Positions 42,134-52,400 of a DNA stretch of 57,860 bases are shown in pieces. The stretch comes from a virus: IMG/VR virus record IMGVR_UViG_3300028920_002366, positions 1 through 57,860 of that record, one strand, 5' to 3'. The notes under the pieces are model-generated. The model was not told where the DNA came from, did no database searches, and worked only from the letters and a program-made list of their open reading frames with translations. How positions within the stretch are numbered: position 1 is the stretch's first letter; each line of letters starts with the position of its first letter. A program made the translations under genes and the position numbers.

Positions 42134-43231
42134 ATGGCAATTGAAAGCCAAAGAGCGAAAAAATGTTTCTTTTCATACAAAGAATCAACACCAGGAACAC
42201 CAAACACTACTGCATTTTTTGAAGGTCGAGGGATGATGGCTTTGCCATCAACAGAACCACAACTTGAATCAGACAAAATGAAACTAGGGAGTGGAGAACA
42301 TGGAACAAAAAGTGAAATCCAAGCTATATGGACACCTTTTTCGTATACTTGCGACAGGATGTCTGAGCTTGCTTATTTTCTTTCTTATTTTCAAGGCAGA
42401 CCTTACACAGTTTCTCCGTCGGGAAGCCTTGAAAGACATGAATTATTTCATTTCGGCACTGAGGAAATGACTTTGCCTTCTTTCACTATAGAGTATGGTC
42501 TAGGGGGAACTGGGAATAACTCTGTAATAGCAGGATGCACCGTCAATGAATTTTCAATCACTTTCTCTTCTGGTGGAAATGGCAGGGTAGAAGCTACGTT
42601 TTCTGGTTGGGGGAACAGACATTATTGGAATGCAGGAGCTATAACAGAAAGACCAGCTGGAAATATGAATACAGGTGATAATAACTTGTTTGATTTTGGG
42701 TCAGAGCCTATTGTCAACTACAAGTGTTGCAATTTATGGGTTGCTGACACAGCAGACCATGTTAAGGGTGATTCTGTAGATTTTACTGGCGAAAACTTAG
42801 GTGCAAATTTGATTAATCTTACTACCCTACTGAACAGTATTACTCTAAGTGGCAACAATGGCGCTACAGTAGCAGATAAGGCGAGAGCTGGAGGGTATGG
42901 TATAGTCAACGATTTTGTGAGAGGTGACAGATCTTATAATCTGGAAATTAATCTCAGAAAAAACCTTAGTACTCTCGATACAGATGCAGCAATTATTGCT
43001 AACACGCAGAGAGCAGTTGAATTACTTTTTAATGGGAAATATATTTCTGGTACAGATCCATATGCCATAGATTTTTTTTGGCCGAAGGTACAATTCATCG
43101 GAGATGCTCAAGATGATGCAAGCCCAATTAGTATTACTCTCCCTTGTGAAGTTTTTGAAGACACAACAAATAGTGCTTTTGAAGTTTTTGTGCAAAGCCA
43201 GATAGGAACTGCTTATAATGCAACTATTTAA
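42134..43231 (+). CDS. Major tail tube protein
   Basis: 365 residues, beta-rich with Gly/Asn loops. GTKSEIQAIWTPFSYTCDRM, TIEYGLGGTGNNSVIAGCTVNEFSITF and PISITLPCEVFEDTTNSAFE are typical of large siphovirus tube subunits. Perfect AGGAGG RBS; sits directly before the frameshifted chaperone and tape measure. Confidence 0.75.
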   Translation: MAIESQRAKKCFFSYKESTPGTPNTTAFFEGRGMMALPSTEPQLESDKMKLGSGEHGTKSEIQAIWTPFSYTCDRMSELAYFLSYFQGRPYTVSPSGSLERHELFHFGTEEMTLPSFTIEYGLGGTGNNSVIAGCTVNEFSITFSSGGNGRVEATFSGWGNRHYWNAGAITERPAGNMNTGDNNLFDFGSEPIVNYKCCNLWVADTADHVKGDSVDFTGENLGANLINLTTLLNSITLSGNNGATVADKARAGGYGIVNDFVRGDRSYNLEINLRKNLSTLDTDAAIIANTQRAVELLFNGKYISGTDPYAIDFFWPKVQFIGDAQDDASPISITLPCEVFEDTTNSAFEVFVQSQIGTAYNATI

Positions 43232-43625
43232 TTTTTTTCAAAAAAAAGAGAAAAGATTTTCTTGTGGTGGAGAGAGATGTATTGAGTTTTGGGACAAAAA
43301 TCACTGTAGATCTAAGATATGGTACCGGAAACCCAATGGTGACGAAATGCTTAATTTTGCCCATACTACATTAGCCACCGAAGAAAGTGAATTAAGGGAA
43401 TTATCCTCTGTAAAATTAACTCCACACAAAATGCAGGAACTACTTAGAAAAAAGAAGCTAATCCCTTTTGGAGTTAAAATAATTACGAAATTCGAAGGAT
43501 ACGAGGATAAGGATGGCAAGGTTGTCACATCAATAGATAATATTATTGAATATTATCCTCATCATATTGAAAGTGTAGTAATGGAAGCTTATAATATGAG
43601 CGATAAATATAAAAAAAAAATTTAA
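43218..43625 (+). CDS. Tail assembly chaperone, short form (gpG-like)
   Basis: 135 residues, ATG inside the end of the tube gene. N-terminal Cys-rich FSCGGERCIEFWDKNHC, helical middle. The frame ends K-K-K-I-TAA on a run of ten A's. Position between tube and tape measure, plus the downstream -1 frame, matches lambda G/T. It binds the tape measure during tail assembly. Confidence 0.75.
   Translation: MQLFNFFQKKEKRFSCGGERCIEFWDKNHCRSKIWYRKPNGDEMLNFAHTTLATEESELRELSSVKLTPHKMQELLRKKKLIPFGVKIITKFEGYEDKDGKVVTSIDNIIEYYPHHIESVVMEAYNMSDKYKKKI
43611..43620 (+). promoter_or_regulatory. Programmed -1 frameshift site (A10)
   Basis: Ten A's contain the slippery A-AAA-AAA heptamer just before the zero-frame TAA (43623-43625). 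Slipping back one base opens the frame NLTFEEFNEVLKSM and onward, uninterrupted to 43915. Confidence 0.75.
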
Positions 43626-43915
43626 CATTTGAGGAATTCAATGAAGTGCTTAAATCAATGTTTGTTGTTACAGAAAAACAGGGTGAAAGAATTTGTGAAA
43701 TTAAATTTCCATCTGGGTGTGAGTCTTGTGATTGTGATGACGATTGGCAATGTACAGAAGGTTGTCTCTGGAGAGAAAACTCTTGGAAATATGATGAGAT
43801 GTATTATTATATGACACTAGCAAGGTGGGCGAATGCTGGAATTGATCTTAACAGGATTGATGATTTAGCGCCAAATGATTTTCTAAAAATTTCTATCTTA
43901 AAGAAAGTGTTATAA
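43619..43915 (+). CDS. Tail assembly chaperone, -1 frame extension (gpT-like)
   Basis: About 98 residues made only as an extension of the short chaperone. The only start in this frame, GTG 43646, has no RBS. FPSGCESCDCDDDWQCTEGC is Cys/Asp-rich, followed by a helical YYYMTLARWANAGI. The stop overlaps the tape measure ATG. Confidence 0.7.
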   Translation, partial: NLTFEEFNEVLKSMFVVTEKQGERICEIKFPSGCESCDCDDDWQCTEGCLWRENSWKYDEMYYYMTLARWANAGIDLNRIDDLAPNDFLKISILKKVL

Positions 43916-45933
43916 TGGGACTATTTGGGTTTGGAAAAGTTAGCGAAGCAACTGTTAGGGTAAACTATGATGGGAAAAATGCAGAAAAAGGTCTTGGTGG
44001 CCTTAAAAAAGCAGTTGCAGGAGTAATTACAGCAGCTATAATGAAAGAGACTATTCAGTATACTTATGAACTAGGAAAACTTGGTGCACAAGCTAATTCT
44101 GTACAAAAAAACTTTGAAAATTTTGCAAAAAGATCCGGCAAATCCACAGATGAGATGATGCAAAAATTAAGAACAGCTACTCTTGGTATGGTCAACGACA
44201 TGGAATTACAACAAAGAGCCATGCAAGCAATGGTAGCTGGTGTTAAGTTTGATGATATTATTACATCTATGGAATATGTGACAAAATTTGCTTCTGCTAC
44301 AGGAACTGATGTTTCCCAAAAAATGATGACGGTGATGACAGGTCTTGCACGTGGTAGTGCTCAATTTCTTGATGACGTTGGTATACAAGTAATTGGGTCA
44401 AAAGATGTAGTTAATGATGCAATGATACAGATGAAAGAAAAGATGGGTCAATTTACTACTTCGGAAGAAGATGCTGCTGTACAAGCAGAACAGTTGAAAG
44501 CAGAAATGCAAAACCTTAAGATAGAATTAGGACAAAAAGTTCAACCTGTTTTTGTTGGTTTTCTTAATATAGCAAATAGGGCATTGACAGAATGGAAACA
44601 GATATTTTCTGATATTGGCGACTTTATGAGCAAGGTAGGTTTGATCCAGAAAAAGACTCAACAAGAAAGAATTAATACTACAATTCAAGAAGTACAAGAG
44701 CTACAGAAATTAAGAAAAGAACAAGAAATGATAAGAGATACCCAACTTGCTATGCAAGCACAGGGTGGTATATACTTTTCTCAAGAAGCTCTTGACCAAG
44801 CACTTTCAAATATTGAGGCAATTAACGAAGAGATTAAGTCTGTAGACAAAAATTTTCGAAAAGTAGGTTCTGGGACAGGTCTTCCAATACCAGGAACAAC
44901 TATGGCAAAAAAAGAGAGCGATAGTGGTGGCAAGAAAAGAGCACAAGCAGAACGCAATGCTATGCAAAAAATTAGAGAACAAATGGCTCAAGACGCACAA
45001 GCGCATTGGGAATTTGAAGAAAAAAGAAGAGAAGAAGTTCTGGCTGATATAGAAAATAATTATGTATTATTGACAGATGCACAAAAAATATACGAGGGAT
45101 CAAGAATAGAACTTATGGAAGATAGTGCTGAAAAAGAAAAAGCAACAATTAAGGCAAGGTTTGACGAGTTACACATGGTATATGCTGGTAATTCTGATGC
45201 CCTGAAATTGATAAAAGAAGCAGAAATTAATGAAATAAAATTAATGGAACAACAAAGAAGAGAAGAAGATATTCAAGAAGAAAGAAAATTAAAAGAAGAA
45301 AAAACAAAGCTTGCTCAAGAAGGATTGTCATCATACTCAAGTATTAATCAAGGAATAATGAGCATTATTAATATAAGGACATCAAAAGAGATAGCAAACC
45401 TTAAGAAACTTGGGCTCGAAGAAGAGGAGTTTGCAAAAAGAAAAGAAGAAATAATGCAAGCCAGCGCTCAAAAACAAAGAACATTTGCCAGAATACAACA
45501 AGGTATTGCTATTGCAGAAGCTACAGTTAATGTATATAAAGCTGCTTCTGGTGTTTTTTCACAAACATTTGGCGGGGTAATATCACGGTCATTAGCTATG
45601 GCGGCAGCAATAGGACAAGGCCTTGTAACAGTGTCGCAAATACAAGCACAACATTTTGAGACTGGAAGGATAGGAGATGTAAGCAGGGATAGGAAAAGAG
45701 ACTCTGTTTTTGCAATGCTAGGTCCTGGTGAAAGTGTAATCTCTGCGCCACAGACGGCAATCCATGAAGACACATTGAGAGCAATACAAGACAATACAGC
45801 TAATACAGCAGCAGGTATGGCGAATATGCCAGGTGGCAACATAGTTAATAATTTTTACGGTATTTCAACAGAACAAATGTTGGAAGCACAGGTCAATATT
45901 CACAGAAAAAACAGAGTAGGTAGAAGAATATGA
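43915..45933 (+). CDS. Tape measure protein
   Basis: 672 residues. Sets tail length and passes into the host with DNA. N-terminal beta segment (VRVNYDGKNAEKGLGGLKKA), a hydrophobic helix, a lysozyme-free region with GTDVSQKMMTVMTGLARGSAQFLDDVGI (typical), long coiled coils (about 255-300, 340-470), then a Gly/Ala membrane-like stretch (about 545-575). At about 1.5 angstrom per residue this implies a tail near 100 nm. Confidence 0.85.
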   Translation: MGLFGFGKVSEATVRVNYDGKNAEKGLGGLKKAVAGVITAAIMKETIQYTYELGKLGAQANSVQKNFENFAKRSGKSTDEMMQKLRTATLGMVNDMELQQRAMQAMVAGVKFDDIITSMEYVTKFASATGTDVSQKMMTVMTGLARGSAQFLDDVGIQVIGSKDVVNDAMIQMKEKMGQFTTSEEDAAVQAEQLKAEMQNLKIELGQKVQPVFVGFLNIANRALTEWKQIFSDIGDFMSKVGLIQKKTQQERINTTIQEVQELQKLRKEQEMIRDTQLAMQAQGGIYFSQEALDQALSNIEAINEEIKSVDKNFRKVGSGTGLPIPGTTMAKKESDSGGKKRAQAERNAMQKIREQMAQDAQAHWEFEEKRREEVLADIENNYVLLTDAQKIYEGSRIELMEDSAEKEKATIKARFDELHMVYAGNSDALKLIKEAEINEIKLMEQQRREEDIQEERKLKEEKTKLAQEGLSSYSSINQGIMSIINIRTSKEIANLKKLGLEEEEFAKRKEEIMQASAQKQRTFARIQQGIAIAEATVNVYKAASGVFSQTFGGVISRSLAMAAAIGQGLVTVSQIQAQHFETGRIGDVSRDRKRDSVFAMLGPGESVISAPQTAIHEDTLRAIQDNTANTAAGMANMPGGNIVNNFYGISTEQMLEAQVNIHRKNRVGRRI

Positions 45934-46499
45934 GCTGGAGTATAAGACCGAAATTTCCTACGGGTACAACATTCGATGGTGAAATTACGTGGACATCCAC
46001 AGATATAGAAATACCTGATAATATTTATTTACAATTAGAAAGCACAAATATTGTAATTGGTTCGCAATTTGTAAATAAAAATACTGGTTTTGAAAAGAAA
46101 AAGTACAAAAAACATGATAATAGTTATGTTGAATATAGTATAATGCTTGTTGGAAACCTGCCATATTATCTGAAAGAATTATTACTAAGACTTGCTGCTG
46201 CTGTAAATGGCGCTGGAATGATACTAGAATTCAAGGATAATTGGTGTATGGGAACAATTAATTCTCCTATACAATATGAATGTAGATGGACCAACGCTGG
46301 TGATTTTGTAGAAAATAGTGAATTATTATGTGGTGGTAGCATTAAACTATTATGTTTTCGGAGTGTCGAAAATGAAGGTAGTGGCGATCCATCGGGTGGG
46401 GTATATGAAAAAACAATAGATGCGCCTCTTAGTGGGTTTGAATGGGATTTAAAAATAGACGATTCGGACGCAGACTATATATATGTGAGATTGCCGTAA
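45930..46499 (+). CDS. Tail-tip protein (distal tail-like)
   Basis: 189 residues, beta-rich; ATG overlaps the tape measure stop. Follows the tape measure where a distal tail protein is expected. Ends with an acidic, Gly-rich C-terminus (FEWDLKIDDSDADYIYVRLP). No motif beyond position. Confidence 0.45.
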   Translation: MSWSIRPKFPTGTTFDGEITWTSTDIEIPDNIYLQLESTNIVIGSQFVNKNTGFEKKKYKKHDNSYVEYSIMLVGNLPYYLKELLLRLAAAVNGAGMILEFKDNWCMGTINSPIQYECRWTNAGDFVENSELLCGGSIKLLCFRSVENEGSGDPSGGVYEKTIDAPLSGFEWDLKIDDSDADYIYVRLP

Positions 46500-46511
46500 G
46501 AAAGGAAAATT

Positions 46512-48287
46512 ATGGCTGCAGATGTAAGAGTATATGAGATATCAACAAGTTCAGTTAGTAATCTTAACAATAGAGAATTTTGTTTTGAGACATCAAATGA
46601 TACTGATCTTGGATGGAAGATGGCAGGGGGGAAAAATCAAGATGGTGATGTAATGCTTTTCCTTGCAAAAGATAGACCAGCACAAGTTACAACTCTTACT
46701 GTAAGTGGGTCTGTATCAATAAGTGCTGGTAGTATTACGATAGATACCCTTTCTCTTTCAACAGCAAGTTCGTATCAGGTTATGTATGGCGATTTTCAAC
46801 AGTCTTCAACTTTTTTTTGGAAAAACAGTAAGTTAAAAATTGGCGCGACAAGTGACCCAGAATATAAGGTTGATATAGAAAGTTCATCTCAAGACCAGAT
46901 GAGATTAATTAACAATAACACTGACTCAAATCCCGCCACATTAGTATTGGAAAAAAATTCAGACACTCCTGTTGATGATGATGAGATTGGTAGAATTAAG
47001 GCAACAGGAAATGACGACGATCTATCTGTCCAAGGATATGTTGACTATAGCGATATAACTTTTATCGCCTCTGATGTTAGTAGTGATAACCCAAACGGCC
47101 AAACTGTATTTTATAACATGGTTGCTGGTACACGTACAGAGTCTATAAGGCTTAATGCTAATGGAGATAACGAAATAACAGTAAAAAATGCAGCTTCTTT
47201 GAAAAATAATTTGAATATTAAAGCTACTCTTAATTACACCATAGGCAGGCCTAGGGTCCTTGACCTAACCTCTACTGACGCAGATCTCAAGGGTTTTGCT
47301 GGTGGATTTACGGACGGGAGATATATATATCTAGTTCCAGAGTCTAATGGTGACTATTTTGGGAAAGTAGCAAAAATAGATATACATGACTTTGCTACAG
47401 TCTCAGTTCTTGATCTAACCTCTACAAACGCAGAACTAAAAGGTTTTACGGGCGGTTTTACAGATGGTAAATATGGTTATTTTATACCATCAAGAAGCAC
47501 ACAAGGAAAAGTTGGTCGGGTAGATTTATCAGATTTTGCTACAGTGTCAATGCTTGACCTAACCTCTACTGACGCAGATCTCAAGGGGTTTTTTGGTGGG
47601 TTTACTTGGGGTAATTATGGTTATTTAATGCCATATTATAATGGTCAATATTTTGGAAAAATTGCAAGGATTCACTTAGATGACTTTGCCACAGTTTCAG
47701 TTCTTGACCTAACCTCTACTGACGCAGATCTCAAGGGGTTTTTTGGTGGCTTTACGGATGGTGTATATGGTTATTGTGTACCAAATGACAATGGTTCATG
47801 GTTTGGAAAATTCACTAGGTTTAAGCTAGAGGATTTTAGTAGTGTAGATACTATTGATCTAACACTGAGGAACTCTGAGTTAAAAGGGTTTCGTGGCGGT
47901 TTTACCGACGGCAGATACGCTTATCTTGTCCCTGCTACCTATGGAAAATTTACAAGGATTGATTTAACAGATTTTAACACAGTTGATTACATAGACTTAA
48001 CAGATACAAACGCTGGCCTCAAAGGTTTTATCGGCGGGTTTACCGATGGCAAATGGGCCTATATGGTCCCTTTTGGTGCATCAGAACCTAGTGGATTATT
48101 TTGTAGAATAAATCTTAACGATTTTTCCACAATTGAAACTTTTGACATCTCTGAAATTAGTTCAAATTACAAGGGCTATCGTGGTGGTATATTTGATGGT
48201 AGGTATAGTTATTTTATACCAGCCTTTCATGCGTCTTATCATGGTAATCTAATAAGGTTTCAATCTCAATTTGGCGGTAACTTATAG
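46512..48287 (+). CDS. Tail fibre with seven-repeat propeller (DLTST repeats)
   Basis: 591 residues. About 1-245: beta-rich attachment region with an intramolecular-fibre look (TTLTVSGSVSISAGSITI ... NLNIKATLNY). About 247-591: seven repeats of ~48 residues, each beginning with a version of V-L-D-L-T-S-T-D-A-D-L-K-G-F and then GGFTDG-x-Y-x-Y-x-x-P, a seven-bladed propeller. The DNA of repeats 1, 3 and 4 is nearly identical (for example 47257-47290 and 47560-47585), so the array is recently amplified. Probably glycan binding. Confidence 0.65.
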   Translation: MAADVRVYEISTSSVSNLNNREFCFETSNDTDLGWKMAGGKNQDGDVMLFLAKDRPAQVTTLTVSGSVSISAGSITIDTLSLSTASSYQVMYGDFQQSSTFFWKNSKLKIGATSDPEYKVDIESSSQDQMRLINNNTDSNPATLVLEKNSDTPVDDDEIGRIKATGNDDDLSVQGYVDYSDITFIASDVSSDNPNGQTVFYNMVAGTRTESIRLNANGDNEITVKNAASLKNNLNIKATLNYTIGRPRVLDLTSTDADLKGFAGGFTDGRYIYLVPESNGDYFGKVAKIDIHDFATVSVLDLTSTNAELKGFTGGFTDGKYGYFIPSRSTQGKVGRVDLSDFATVSMLDLTSTDADLKGFFGGFTWGNYGYLMPYYNGQYFGKIARIHLDDFATVSVLDLTSTDADLKGFFGGFTDGVYGYCVPNDNGSWFGKFTRFKLEDFSSVDTIDLTLRNSELKGFRGGFTDGRYAYLVPATYGKFTRIDLTDFNTVDYIDLTDTNAGLKGFIGGFTDGKWAYMVPFGASEPSGLFCRINLNDFSTIETFDISEISSNYKGYRGGIFDGRYSYFIPAFHASYHGNLIRFQSQFGGNL

Positions 48288-49417
48288 TGCTATACAATCC
48301 TTATATAAGATATGAAACTACTAGTGTCAACTTAAGTAATAATATGTTAGCACCTACATTTCCTTTACAAGCTGGCATTAGGTTTCATAGTTATCCAAAC
48401 GAAAAACCAGCATTGTTGACAACTAGTAGATTGTATGGCACAACAAAAATAAGATTAAGTATAGAGAATATAAAAGTAACAGACAAAGATACAGTATATA
48501 GTTTTTGGGATACTACTCTTTCTAATGGTTATAATGATTTTACCGTAATTGATCATCGTGGTAGGATGTTATTCGAATCAAGCTGGAACGATTGGGAAGT
48601 AAGATGGAAAAAACAAAGAGGTGGGCTATATACAATTATAATTAATATAGAATCTTCAACCCCTTGGACCCTACCTATTTTTGGATCTTATACTTTTGTA
48701 GGCAACAACCTATTAAGCCATGATCTCAATAGCCCTACGCTATCTTTTGGGACAGGAGGGTACCTTGAAGATAATAATTCGACAAACGTACTAAGGTCTA
48801 ATGGGTACGCATTAGCCTTAGAGGGATCAAGTGGGAGTGTACAGATTGCAGCAACTTCTCCAGTTGGATATAGGAGTCGTACTCATAATGGATCAATTTC
48901 AATATTTTTTCAATTTAAAGCATGCGAGATAACTGACGATTTTTATTTGTTCGAAATAAAATCTAGTGATAATACTCATATCAGAATAGTGCATGGTGAT
49001 GATAAAATATATGCAGAAATAAATAACGTTGAACTACGCAAAGGATCTGCTTCTTACACAAGTTTGACTCAACAAACATGGTATGATGTAGCATATTCTT
49101 TTGATGCAAATAATAATAATTATTATCTGTATATTACAGAGTCAGGAGTTAGTAGTTTTAATGATTTTCTTGACGGAAAAACAGATGTTGATGAAAACAT
49201 AAACACGTATATGTCAAGCTCTCAATATCCATCGCGTGTGAAATGGCAAGAAATTAATTTAATTAAAGAACTAACAACTACAGGTGTGTATGATTATGAT
49301 TATTGTTATTTACAAAATTTATTTATTTTTGATGGATTTTTAACAGCCACGGAGTTCAACACTATGCGTAGGCTGTGTTACATGTGGAATAACAAAACAA
49401 CTTATTACCCAAAGTAA
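48287..49417 (+). CDS. Tail protein with concanavalin/LamG-like domain
   Basis: 376 residues from GTG 48287, overlapping the previous TAG. The N-terminal ~125 residues resemble tail-tip domains (FWDTTLSNGYNDFTVIDHRG, a DUF2460-like look). The C-terminal ~220 resemble a LamG sandwich (ISIFFQFKACEITDDFYLFE ... WYDVAYSFDANNNNYYLYI). Possible receptor-binding component. Confidence 0.55.
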   Translation: MLYNPYIRYETTSVNLSNNMLAPTFPLQAGIRFHSYPNEKPALLTTSRLYGTTKIRLSIENIKVTDKDTVYSFWDTTLSNGYNDFTVIDHRGRMLFESSWNDWEVRWKKQRGGLYTIIINIESSTPWTLPIFGSYTFVGNNLLSHDLNSPTLSFGTGGYLEDNNSTNVLRSNGYALALEGSSGSVQIAATSPVGYRSRTHNGSISIFFQFKACEITDDFYLFEIKSSDNTHIRIVHGDDKIYAEINNVELRKGSASYTSLTQQTWYDVAYSFDANNNNYYLYITESGVSSFNDFLDGKTDVDENINTYMSSSQYPSRVKWQEINLIKELTTTGVYDYDYCYLQNLFIFDGFLTATEFNTMRRLCYMWNNKTTYYPK

Positions 49418-49420
49418 ATT

Positions 49421-52400
49421 ATGATTCAAGAAAACTCATGTCTTGTTATGCAAATTACTCTTAAGAGTAATACTTATTATGTTACAGACAGGCCAGATAT
49501 AAGCCTAGACGGAAACGTATATAGAAATGTCGTGCTTAGTTGGGGAAATATAGAATTTTTTGGTAATATTGGTGATGGAGAATTTCAGACTGGAAGCACA
49601 GAAGTCGTACTAATGAATGGAGAAGAGTATATTGATGCTGGTTATAATTTTGACCCTACTGACATATGGAATAATTACACAGCAGAAATAAGAAGATATT
49701 CTTCAGGAATGTATAATTTTGTGGATTATGGTGATGGACTAGGCTGTTTGCCTGTGAAAAAAGGAAAAATCAAAAATTACCAAATTAGTAATAACCAAAT
49801 TAGTTTTTCAATCGAAGACGTTGACAGCAGAGATAGTATATTAATTCCTGGTGTTATTTGTGTAGACAATTCGTCATTAGATGAAAGTGACGCTCGAACA
49901 ACAATAACTGGCGTTATTGGTGGTTCTGGAGACACAATAAGTGTTACTGATTCTTCTATATTTTACACGGGGGAATTAGTTTTTTTAACTGAAAATACTG
50001 GTGATACTGAATACGCAAGAATATTGTCTATTGATTCGGATAATAATAGATTAACTTTTTATGAAGATGTACAAAACTCATTTTCTTCCGGAACAAATTA
50101 TATAGAAAAAGCATTTAGAGTTATCCCTAAAAAATTTATTGACCAAACTATACCTGTGTTATTTGGAGATTTAGGCGAAACTGGAAATATCTTTGCGAAA
50201 CTAATAACTACTAATGGTGGAGCCGGAACACAAAAAATAATATGTGACTATATTAAAACAACATCAATAAGTCAAGTAGGTATTTTTTTTGAAGATATGA
50301 GAGAATATCTAAAAGCAGAAGAAGACGAAGATTATACAATTAACAACAATATAATAGATTTCGAAATAGATACTGAAGCTACATTATCAGAGGATATTGT
50401 AACAATATCTGGTGGGATACAAGTTATTAAGGTTTCGTCTATTGACAATATAATATGGTATGACGAGGATACAGTAGAAAACGCAAACCCAGAAATGCTT
50501 ACTGTTAGCGTGATTAAAATAGACCAAGAATTAATGCAAGTAGTTGACAAGCCATCTAATATATATATACAAGTCGAAAGAGGTTACAATGGCACTAACA
50601 TAACAACCCATAATGCTGGTGCAAAAATATACCAAAGTTCAAAATATAGCTCAAAAAATTTAATATCATTTTTTCATCTCTTTCCTGCAGTTGCCAGTAG
50701 TAATTATTATTACAAGACTAACCCTGGTGCACCAACACTAGTAATATCTGATATAATGACTGGATGGAATAATATTATAGATGGGGACCTCAATACTTAT
50801 TATGAAATATATTACGACATAAGTGAGCAAAGTATGAGGATAATTAACTTTGACATTAAATTTGCTAATATAGAAAAATCATACAAAGTAATATATTCAT
50901 GTTTGGCTTTGAAATCATATTTGTACTTATATCTTGATGCTGATTCTAGTTTATTAATAACAAAAACCAGATACAATCACTTTAAATTTGCTCTATACGA
51001 TCCAAATCAAAAAACGGAAAGAGATGAAGATTTATTAACACAATCTGCTGGTACTGGCAATCAAGATTTTAATTATCATATACAAGGATCTATAGAATAC
51101 TCGGGATTAACGGCTCAAACAGCATCTATAGATATGTTAATTGATAATTATTCGACTTTTAGTGGAGATAACCAAACAACTGTTTATCATGACTCAGAGT
51201 TTACAAATATAATTAAATATAAACCAAATTATAATCTTGAATATCTTGAATATGATTATACAGGCAGTGAAAATTATTTGTATAGCAATAACTATAAAGA
51301 CACAGGTAGACCTTTTGTCGAGGCAGCTGAAGAAGGTCCGTATATTATTGACAAACTAACAGACCTCAACAAAAAATGGAAATTTTCTATGTTGTTTTGG
51401 TATTATACAGCGGGAATAAAATTTCGGCTTAACACAATTGGTATATGGTGCAGATTCTTAGTTGATTTTACGGAAAATGAGCTTATTTCAAAGGCTACAG
51501 GTAGACAAATTACTGAAACTGTTTCAGATATAACAAAAAGTACAGAAGGGAATCTATGTGAACACCCAAAAGATGTATGTTGTCAATTACTAACACAAGA
51601 AATGCAATATGAAGAAGATGATTTTGGGTATACTTGGAGAGAGTCAAGTTATAAATATTGCTATGTAATGAATTATAATACAACTCTTGAAATAATAGAC
51701 GTAACTATCCCTGAAAGACCTGTTCAGGTATCTACTACTGACCTAAGTAGTTCGTTTGGCGGTTATAGTTATGATTTTAAACTATACGAAGATAAAATAT
51801 ACTTAACAAACGGTACTGATAGATTAATGATTATCGATGTGAGCGATAAAATGAACCCTACTGTTGACAAACTAATACTTGACGGAGAATTAGGAGGTGT
51901 TGATCTTACTGGCGCTAAAGGGTTAGACATTGAAGGTAATTATCTTTATGTGGGTACTACAACAAAAATGGAAGTAATAGATATATCAGACACTGAAAAT
52001 CCAGTCCATGTTGGTACTGCTGAAAATGGTGTTGGTGGTGTAACTATTAATGAATCTCAAGAATTACAGTATGTTGCTGAATTTGGATATGTATTTGTGT
52101 CAATCAAGAGCGGTGTAGAAATAATAGATGTATCTACCCCATCATCTCCAACACACGTTAATCTAATATCTATTACAAATTATGTAGCATTATATCGTAG
52201 ATTAAGAATGAAAATAGTTGGAGATTATCTTTACTATTGCCAGATAGCAGCATTAGATACTTTCAACTTACTAATATATGATATAAGTGACCCAGGATCT
52301 CCTAATCTTGAGAGTACGACAAGTATTGATGATATATGGGGGCTTTGGGTCTATAACGATAAAGCATATCTTACAAATACTGTATTAGATCAATGGGATG

